Origin: JBBRUG01 sp038247995
Lineage (GTDB): Bacteria > Chloroflexota > Chloroflexia > Chloroflexales > Chloroflexaceae
Length of the DNA: 10,190 nt
NCBI GenBank assembly: GCA_038247995.1
Contig: JBBRUG010000216.1
Span: 1-10,190 of the forward strand
Direction: 5' to 3'
The notes under the pieces were generated by a model, which did not search any database, was not told the origin of the DNA, and was given only the letters and a program-made list of their open reading frames with translations. How positions within the stretch are numbered: the stretch's first letter is position 1; every line of letters starts with the position of its first letter. Shown piece by piece: positions 5,348-10,190 of this stretch. Position numbers and translations under genes: made by a program.

Positions 5348-6643
5348 GTGCCGTCGCTTATCGTCAGTTCACCCGCCGCGATTCTGGCGCGGCTGCCGCC
5401 TGATCTGCAAACCAACCTGGCTCGTGCTGTTGCCGTTGGCGCGCAGCAGGGCGCCCGGATGTGGCTGGTTGGCGGCGTGGTGCGCGACCTCATGCTTGGC
5501 CTGCCGATCAGCCGTGATGTTGACTTGGCGGTTGAGGGCGATCCGATGGCGTTGGCGCCAGCCCTGGCCGACGCACTCGGCGGCCGCATCCAGGCCACCC
5601 ACGCCGCCTTCGGCACGGCTACAATCGCCATTCCAGGCTACACCTTCGATCTCGCCCGGACGCGCATCGAGCGCTATCCGCAGCCGGCAGTGTTGCCCGA
5701 GGTAGAGCCTGCCCCGATCAGCGCCGACCTGATCCGCCGCGATTTCAGCATCAACGCCGTAGCGCTTGAACTGCGCGCCGACGGCTTGCGTCTGCACGTC
5801 GGTGCATTGCTCGACCCCTTCGACGGGCGCATCGATCTTGCGGCAGGGCGATTGCGCCTACTGCACGCCGTGAGCCTACGCGACGACCCAACCCGAATTT
5901 TACGCGGATTACGCCTGGCGGCTCGGCTCAACCTCACGCCCGACGCCGCCGCGCGCGCCCAGATCGCTGCCGCGCTTGAACAGCGCTACCTGGCGTTGCT
6001 CAGTTCCGAGCGCGTATTAAGCGAACTCTGCCTGACGCTGGAGGAGCCGCAGCCGGCGGCGACTCTGCAACTCAGCGATGCCTGGGGTGTGACGGAACAA
6101 TTGCTGCCCGGCCTGGCCTGGACGCCGGCGCTTGCGGCACGCTTTGAACGCAGCGCGGCGCAGCCTGAACTGCACGAACTGCTCCCTTCCGACACCGGGC
6201 CGTGGTTATGCGCGGGCCTGTTGCTTTTTGATCAGCCCGATCCGTTGGCGCCGCTGGCCCATTATGGCCTGCCAACTCCGCTCAGCCGGTTGCTCCACGA
6301 AATCCCCAGCCTGCGCACGGCAAGCCCAGTGCTGGCCGCACCGCTTTCCGGCGGCGCTCTCGACGCACTGCTCCAACCCTTCAGTCCATTGGGGCTAATT
6401 GTGCTACACTACGCCGAGCCTTCTACCGCTAACGCGATCGGCCAATATCTCTATGTGCTGCGTCCGCAACGCCCGCCGCTGAATGGGCGCGATCTGCAAC
6501 GCCTGGGCATCGCTGCCGGCCCCCAGATCGGCCAACTGCTCGCCGAACTGCGCAAGGTGTATCTGGACGGCGCGGTAACGAGCCGAGAAGAAGCTGAGGC
6601 GTGGGTACAGGCGGCGCGAGGCAGGCGCCAGGATGCGGAGTGA
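5348..6643 (+). CDS. cca: CCA-adding enzyme / poly(A) polymerase family tRNA nucleotidyltransferase
   Basis: About 431 residues, class II nucleotidyltransferase. Seen in order: GGVVRD at 42-47 and DVD at 57-59 (metal-binding carboxylates), RRDFSINA at 130-137 (base/NTP-selecting motif), DPFDGRIDL at 156-164 and DDPTRILRGLRLAARL at 179-194 (the DxxRxLR-type RNA-binding head/neck). The C-terminal half is a divergent helical body; no HD phosphohydrolase motif or CBS domains are seen. It adds or repairs 3'-CCA ends in the cytoplasm; an A-only or poly(A)-adding role cannot be excluded from motifs alone. The start is GTG 5348, the first possible in frame; GAGAAGG upstream is only 2 nt away, which is short. 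It is divergent from tRNA-Val and followed 14 nt after its stop by the perfect heptamer array. Confidence 0.85.
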   Translation: MPSLIVSSPAAILARLPPDLQTNLARAVAVGAQQGARMWLVGGVVRDLMLGLPISRDVDLAVEGDPMALAPALADALGGRIQATHAAFGTATIAIPGYTFDLARTRIERYPQPAVLPEVEPAPISADLIRRDFSINAVALELRADGLRLHVGALLDPFDGRIDLAAGRLRLLHAVSLRDDPTRILRGLRLAARLNLTPDAAARAQIAAALEQRYLALLSSERVLSELCLTLEEPQPAATLQLSDAWGVTEQLLPGLAWTPALAARFERSAAQPELHELLPSDTGPWLCAGLLLFDQPDPLAPLAHYGLPTPLSRLLHEIPSLRTASPVLAAPLSGGALDALLQPFSPLGLIVLHYAEPSTANAIGQYLYVLRPQRPPLNGRDLQRLGIAAGPQIGQLLAELRKVYLDGAVTSREEAEAWVQAARGRRQDAE

Positions 6644-6657
6644 GGCTAATCCGCAGA

Positions 6658-6762
6658 CGACGGACGACGGACGACGGACGACGGACGACGGACGACGGAC
6701 GACGGACGACGGACGACGGACGACGGACGACGGACGACGGACGACGGACGACGGACGACGGA
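6658..6762. repeat. Perfect heptamer array, 15 x CGACGGA
   Basis: Fifteen identical 7-bp units with no substitution, flanked by degenerate units CCGCAGA (6651-6657) and CGCAGGG (6763-6769). It lies between the cca stop (6643) and the M42 gene (6834). Because 7 is not a multiple of 3, every frame reads as a 7-residue repeat (for example TTDDGRR), which produces spurious open frames on both strands. Perfect identity suggests recent expansion by slippage. Confidence 0.97.
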
Positions 6763-6833
6763 CGCAGGGCCAACCCGGTTCGGCTTTGGTCTGAATCGTT
6801 GCAAAACTGCGAACTGATCACACAGGAGTAGGT

Positions 6834-7904
6834 ATGGACGCGACCCTTACGATGCTTAAAGAGTTGGCCGAGGCGCCGGGTGTACCAGGGCAGGAAGAGC
6901 CGGTGCGCCGGGTGATGCGCCGTTATCTGGAGCCGCTGGGGCAGGTGAGCATCGACAATCTCGGCAGTATCATCGGTCACAAGGCCGGCCAGAGCGCTGG
7001 CCCGAAAGTGATGCTTGCCGGTCACCTCGATGAGATCGGCTTTATGGTCACGCGGATCACCGACGAAGGCTATTTGAAATTTCAGACCCTCGGGGGTTGG
7101 TGGGAGCAGGTGATGCTGGCCCATCGGGTGGAAGTGCAGACCCGTTCCGGCCCGATTGTCGGTGTGATCGGTTCAAAGCCGCCGCACATCCTCACGCCCG
7201 AGGAGCGCAACAAAGTTGTTGAGAAGAAAGCCATGTTTATCGACATCGGCGCCGCCTCACGTGCCGAGGCCGAGAGTTGGGGCGTGCGCCCCGGCGATGC
7301 CGTGGTGCCTTGGGGGCCGTTCGCGCAGATGCGCAACCCCGACTTGATCATGGCCAAAGCCTGGGACAACCGCTTCGGCTGTGCGTTGGCGATCGAGGTC
7401 ATGCGGCGGCTCCAGGATGCAGCGCATCCGAATAACGTCTATGCCGTGGGCACCGTGCAAGAAGAAGTTGGCTTGCGGGGTGCCGTTACAACAACAAACA
7501 TTATCCAGCCCGACATCGGGATTGCCCTCGATACCGGGATTGCCGGCGACATGCCGGGCATCAGCCCTGATGAAGCAGCCGGCAAGATCGGCGGCGGGCC
7601 GGTACTGCTACTCTTCGACGGCTCGATGATTCCGCACACCGGCCTGCGCGATCTGCTGATCGATGTGGCCTCCGACGCGCAGATCCCGCTTCAATTCGAC
7701 AAGATGCCCGGCGGCGGCACCGACGCAGGCCGCATGCATATCTTCGGCGGCGGTGTGCCTTCGATCGTGGTGGGCATTCCAGTGCGCTACATTCACACCA
7801 ATACAGCCATCATGAGCCGGCGCGACTTCGATCAGGCCGCCGAACTGCTCGTTGCGCTCATCCAGCGCCTCGATGCCGAAACTGTGGGCAGATTAAAGAG
7901 TTAG
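6834..7904 (+). CDS. M42 family metalloaminopeptidase (FrvX/CelM/YsdC type)
   Basis: About 356 residues. All ligands of the dinuclear metal site of the M42 family are recognisable: His64 and Asp66 in AGHLDEIGF, Asp178 in KAWDNRFG, Glu210-Glu211 in VQEEVGLRGA, Asp233 in ALDTG and His321 in RYIHT; PGGGTDAGR at 292-300 is also typical. The insert from about 70 to 165 forms the dimerisation/PDZ-like domain of these dodecameric cytoplasmic aminopeptidases, which trim N-termini of oligopeptides left by larger proteases. Some relatives were named endoglucanases on old evidence; the peptidase reading is preferred. The start is ATG 6834, with AGGAG at 6824-6828, 5 nt spacing. The transposable element begins about 11 nt after its stop. 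Confidence 0.93.
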   Translation: MDATLTMLKELAEAPGVPGQEEPVRRVMRRYLEPLGQVSIDNLGSIIGHKAGQSAGPKVMLAGHLDEIGFMVTRITDEGYLKFQTLGGWWEQVMLAHRVEVQTRSGPIVGVIGSKPPHILTPEERNKVVEKKAMFIDIGAASRAEAESWGVRPGDAVVPWGPFAQMRNPDLIMAKAWDNRFGCALAIEVMRRLQDAAHPNNVYAVGTVQEEVGLRGAVTTTNIIQPDIGIALDTGIAGDMPGISPDEAAGKIGGGPVLLLFDGSMIPHTGLRDLLIDVASDAQIPLQFDKMPGGGTDAGRMHIFGGGVPSIVVGIPVRYIHTNTAIMSRRDFDQAAELLVALIQRLDAETVGRLKS

Positions 7905-7927
7905 GCTGGCTTTACCGTTCTAGCCCG

Positions 7928-7954
7928 TAAAGCCCAGCAGTTTTAGGCTTGGGA
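7928..7954 (+). repeat. Left-end palindrome of the tnpB element
   Basis: CCCA..GC / GC.TGGG stem with a one-base bulge and an AGTTTTAG-type loop, preceded by AAAG at 7929-7932. It is a direct copy (23/27) of the right-end palindrome at 9175-9201. Such subterminal hairpins are the TnpA recognition structures of IS200/IS605 elements. Confidence 0.7.
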
Positions 7955-7977
7955 TATAAGGGCTTCGCCTGCTTTAG

Positions 7978-8022
7978 CGGCTTTCGTCCAAATAGCCCAT
8001 ACTTGCTATTTACGTAAAGCCG
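7978..8022 (+). other. Long hairpin just upstream of the tnpB start
   Basis: CGGCTTT (7978-7984) pairs with AAAGCCG (8016-8022), and AAATAGC (7990-7996) pairs with GCTATTT (8005-8011); a small internal loop (CGTCC / ACGT) joins them and the apex is CCATACTT. It ends 15 nt before the tnpB ATG. It may be an additional end structure or a leader that limits translation from outside transcripts. Confidence 0.65.
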
Positions 8023-8037
8023 TAGTATATTTAATAC

Positions 8038-9148
8038 ATGCGAAAGAGCTTCAAATATCGAATCTACCTCTCGAACGGCCAGCGACGTATTCTTGAGCAA
8101 CAGCTTGAGGAATGCCGTTGGGTGTACAACGAGACGCTGGCTGAGCGCAAGCGAGCGTATGGAGGAGCGCGGCAAGAGTCTGCGTCTGTACGACACGCAA
8201 GCCATGCTTCCGATCTGGAAACTGGCGCGGCCCTCGCTCAAGCTCATCCATTCCCAGGTGCTCCAGAACATTAGTGTTCGGGTGGATCTCGCATTCCAAG
8301 CCTTCTTTCATCGGGTTAAGGCGGGCGATCCCGAGGTTGGGTATCCCCGCTTCAAGGGCTTCGGGCGGTATGACAGCATCACGTATCCGCAGTACGGCAA
8401 CGGTGTACGGCTGGAAGGTGATCGGCTGATCCTCTCGAAAGTCGGCGCGGTGCATGTCGTCTTGCACCGGCCTGTTGCGGGAACGCCTAAGACCGTCACG
8501 CTCAGTCGGTCGCGCACCGGTAAGTGGTTCGCCTGTTTCTCGTGCGAGACGGAGGCCGCGCCCTTGCCGCCCACGGGCTTGGTTGTCGGGGTAGACGTGG
8601 GGCTGGCGTCGTTTGCGACCCGCTCGGACGGCCAGAAAATTGACAACCCGCGCTTCTACCGCCGCGATGAGGCCGACCTGAAACGTGTCCAGCAGCGCAA
8701 GGATGCGGCGAAGAACGCCCAGAACTGGCCGGAGAATGCCAAGCAGAAAGCGATCCTGGCGAAGATTCATGAGCGGAGCGCCAATCGGCGCAGCGACTTC
8801 GCCCATACGCAAAGCCGTGCGCTGGTGAACGTCTATCAGGTGATCGTGTTTGAAGACCTCGCTCCGATGGAGATGGGCCGAAGCCGGGGGATGCGCAAGA
8901 GCATCTTGGACGTGGCGTGGACGCAGTTCATTCAGATGACCGTTGCCAAAGCGGCAGAAGCTGGGCAGCGTGTGATCCTGGTGAACCCCCGCAACACAAC
9001 CAAGCTGTGCTCGTCCTGTGGTGAGATTGTTCCCAAGGCGTTGCGCGTGCGTGTCCATGCCTGCCCGCATTGTGGGCTGGTGCTGGACAGAGACGAAAAC
9101 GCGGCGCTCAATATTCTGCAACGGGGTCTCCTTTCGCTCAGTCCGTGA
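8038..9148 (+). pseudogene. tnpB: TnpB RNA-guided nuclease (transposase OrfB), with a single-base frameshift
   Basis: Reading begins at ATG 8038 (MRKSFKYRIY... CRWVYNETLAERKRAY) and runs in frame to 8160. The conserved continuation EERGKSLRLYDTQ is one base further on, from 8162, and stays open to the stop at 9148. Joined, it makes about 369 residues, a normal TnpB length. All key nuclease parts are present in the second frame: RuvC Asp in VVGVDVG (codon 8594), Glu in VFEDLAP (8852), a zinc finger of four Cys (codons 9008, 9017, 9062, 9071) and DRDENAALNI with the third RuvC Asp at 9092. So the only visible lesion is the extra base near 8161. An ATG at 8159 could restart translation but would lose the N-terminal WED strand. 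It could be a decaying gene, a +1 frameshift or a sequencing error. Confidence 0.88.
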
Positions 9149-9209
9149 TTGTGTGGGATGGGGCGGCATCGCCTTAAAGCCCACGAGCTTTAGGCGTGGG
9201 AGCCGTCAC
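9050..9209 (+). ncRNA. Putative omegaRNA (reRNA) region of the tnpB element
   Basis: In TnpB elements the guide RNA scaffold comes from the 3' part of tnpB and the right end, finishing at the transposon boundary, with the guide copied from flanking DNA. Here that would be the end of tnpB plus 9149-9209, including the perfect CCCACG/CGTGGG hairpin (9179-9200). The 5' limit is a guess. The guide would start near 9210. Confidence 0.4.
9175..9201 (+). repeat. Right-end palindrome of the tnpB element
   Basis: A perfect 6-bp stem CCCACG (9179-9184) / CGTGGG (9195-9200) with a 10-nt loop, preceded by AAAG. It matches the left-end palindrome at 23 of 27 positions in direct orientation. Confidence 0.8.
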
Positions 9210-9215
9210 AATAGG

Positions 9216-9258
9216 CCGTGTTGCGTGTCCGCCTCGCTGTACGCAACACGCAACACGG
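9216..9258. repeat. Perfect 12-bp inverted repeat ending 3 nt before the permease start
   Basis: CCGTGTTGCGTG (9216-9227) and CACGCAACACGG (9247-9258) are exact reverse complements around a 19-nt loop. The right arm also contains a two-fold heptamer ACGCAAC (9241-9254). No T-run follows, so it is not a classic terminator; placed directly before ATG 9262, it could influence translation or bind a regulator. Confidence 0.8.
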
Positions 9259-9261
9259 ATC

Positions 9262-9984
9262 ATGACCCTCATCATTGCTGCCCTTGTTGCGCTGCTGGCC
9301 TTTTTCGTTCAGGGTTTCACCGGTTTTGGCGCCTCGCTGGTGCTCACGCCGCTGCTCCTGTTGGTTCTCGATCTGCATACCGCTGTCATCGCCTCGGCAC
9401 TCGTCCAGGTGCCGATTGGGGTTTGGCTCACCTGGAACGCGCGCACGACGATTGATCGCCCGGCACTCGGTGTGCTGCTCCCGGCCAGCATCATCGGCCT
9501 GGTAGGCGGTACGCTGGCATTGGCGACATTGGAAACCGAGTGGCTGCGCCGGCTCTGCGGGCTGATCACGGCACTCTTCGCCCTTGACGTCTTCCGGCGC
9601 GCCGGGAGCGGTGTTACAGCGCGGCCCTGGCCGAATTGGGCCGGTGTCGGCGCAGGACTACTCGGCGGCATTTTAGGTGGCCTGTTCGGTACCAGCGGCC
9701 CGCCGGTTGTGGCCTTTCTCGAAACGCGCCTGGCGCGGGGCGCCGCGCTGCGAAGCACCCTGCTGGCCTATTTCCTCAGCGTGAACTCGCTCCGCATCGT
9801 CGGTTATGCCGCAGTCGCCCTCTTCAGCGGCGCAATTTTCCAAACGATGCTGGCTATGCTTCCGGCAGCGGCGCTTGGCGCCTGGGCCGGCGCCACACTG
9901 CAGCAACGCGCAGGCGAACGCGGCTTTCGCCTCGCCGTCGCCGGTGTGCTGCTGATCACTGGGACAGCATTAGCCTTACGCTGA
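9262..9984 (+). CDS. TauE/SafE family membrane permease (probable anion exporter)
   Basis: About 240 residues, nearly all hydrophobic, with some seven or eight membrane segments in two related halves. Family signatures are GFTGFGASLVLTPLLL near the N-terminus and LLGGILGGLFGTSGPPVVAFL in the second half, the paired glycine motifs of TauE/SafE proteins. Members export sulfite, sulfoacetate or other anions; the substrate is not visible here. The open frame reaches back to 9196, but those codons lie in the right end of the transposable element and the inverted repeat, so ATG 9262, which starts directly at a membrane segment (MTLIIAALVALLAFF), is the credible start. No Shine-Dalgarno is seen before it. 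The tnpB insertion separates it from the M42 gene, possibly cutting it off from an upstream promoter. Confidence 0.85.
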   Translation: MTLIIAALVALLAFFVQGFTGFGASLVLTPLLLLVLDLHTAVIASALVQVPIGVWLTWNARTTIDRPALGVLLPASIIGLVGGTLALATLETEWLRRLCGLITALFALDVFRRAGSGVTARPWPNWAGVGAGLLGGILGGLFGTSGPPVVAFLETRLARGAALRSTLLAYFLSVNSLRIVGYAAVALFSGAIFQTMLAMLPAAALGAWAGATLQQRAGERGFRLAVAGVLLITGTALALR

Positions 9985-9986
9985 TT

Positions 9987-10190
9987 CAGTCGTCAGTCGT
10001 CAGTCGTCAGTTGTCAGTTGTCAGTTGTCAGTTGTCAGTTGTCAGTTGTCAGTTGTCAGTTGTCAGTTGTCAGTTGTCAGTCGTCAGTCGTCAGTTGTCA
10101 GTTGTCAGTCGTCAGTTGTCAGTCGTCAGTTGTCAGTTGTCAGTTGTCAGTTGTCAGTCGTCAGTCGTCAGTCGTCAGTCGTCAGTTGTC
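9987..10190. repeat. Heptamer array YGTCAGT, cut off by the window end
   Basis: From 9991 there are 28 complete 7-bp units and a partial one, preceded by a CAGT remnant at 9987. Every unit is CGTCAGT or TGTCAGT; only the first base varies. In run lengths the order is 3C, 10T, 2C, 2T, 1C, 1T, 1C, 4T, 4C. It begins within a few nt of the permease stop (9982-9984) and continues beyond the window. Confidence 0.97.

Larger units (their letters stand above)
7916..9209 (+). mobile_element. tnpB-only IS200/IS605-family element (IS1341-like)
   Basis: Contains a single tnpB and no tnpA. Near-identical imperfect palindromes mark both ends in the same orientation: left 7928-7954 and right 9175-9201, identical at 23 of 27 positions (shared core TAAAGCCCA ... 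TTAGGC-TGGGA). Each is preceded by AAAG, which in IS608-type elements is the guide tetranucleotide pairing with the cleavage site. TTAC at 7912-7915 is a fitting left cleavage site and TCAC at 9206-9209 a fitting right one, giving about 1294 bp. These outer boundaries are inferred. No target duplication is expected for this family. It sits in the gap between the M42 peptidase and the TauE-like permease. Confidence 0.75.

Noticed and set aside
6601..6831. Plus-strand frame with a TTDDGRR repeat that looks like a repeat protein
   Set aside because: Any 7-bp tandem repeat gives a 7-residue peptide repeat; it overlaps the end of cca and has no start signal.
6429..7124. Minus-strand open frame (231 codons) reading a VVRRPSS-type repeat
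   Set aside because: It is the heptamer array read in another frame, flanked by antisense of cca and the M42 gene.
8051..9184. Long minus-strand open frame (377 codons) opposite tnpB
   Set aside because: It lies antisense to a clear TnpB with all catalytic motifs; the translation is low in family character and reflects GC-rich codon bias.
9196..9261. 22-residue N-terminal extension of the TauE-like permease
   Set aside because: It is encoded by the transposon right end and the inverted repeat; the first membrane segment starts exactly at ATG 9262.

Overview
The window is a GC-rich bacterial chromosome segment. The best guess is phylum Chloroflexota, class Chloroflexia. This rests on protein style (RocA-type P5C dehydrogenase, Pro/Thr-rich secreted protein with a lamin-tail domain, SbtA/SbtB pair without a carboxysome) and on abundant 7-8 bp tandem arrays between genes. 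It is an inference from the reading alone, not a database result.

Layout. Positions 3-1193 (+) hold the 3' part of a 1-pyrroline-5-carboxylate dehydrogenase. It converges, through an octamer array (1194-1371), on a leftward operon: sbtA bicarbonate transporter (3568-2600), sbtB PII-like regulator (2588-2286) and a double-GNAT acetyltransferase (2258-1344). Upstream of sbtA are a strong hairpin terminator (3652-3700), a degenerate inverted heptamer array (3727-3788), a small unknown protein (4004-3792), a secreted lamin-tail-domain protein (5165-4242) and tRNA-Val(GAC) with encoded CCA (5295-5219), all on the minus strand. The tRNA has a clear sigma70-type promoter. Divergent from it runs a rightward series: CCA-adding-enzyme family nucleotidyltransferase (5348-6643), a perfect heptamer array (6658-6762), an M42 metalloaminopeptidase (6834-7904), a tnpB-only IS200/IS605-family insertion (about 7916-9209) whose tnpB has one frameshift, a TauE/SafE-family permease (9262-9984), and a third heptamer array that runs off the window end.

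How the genes fit together. sbtA-sbtB is a coherent module: a Na+-dependent bicarbonate importer and its PII-like partner. In a chloroflexian it could supply HCO3- for carboxylases, for example those of the 3-hydroxypropionate bi-cycle, but none of those genes are in view. The CCA enzyme lies beside a tRNA gene, although that tRNA already encodes its CCA. The rest is ordinary housekeeping and accessory material.

The most unusual signal is not a protein. Five separate short-unit (7 or 8 bp) tandem arrays each begin within 0-14 nt of a gene's stop codon, and two of them have inverted arms. Three of the arrays share a GAC/GTC trinucleotide repeated at exact 7-nt phase. The second notable item is the TnpB element: both end hairpins can be seen and an exact empty-site sequence can be predicted.
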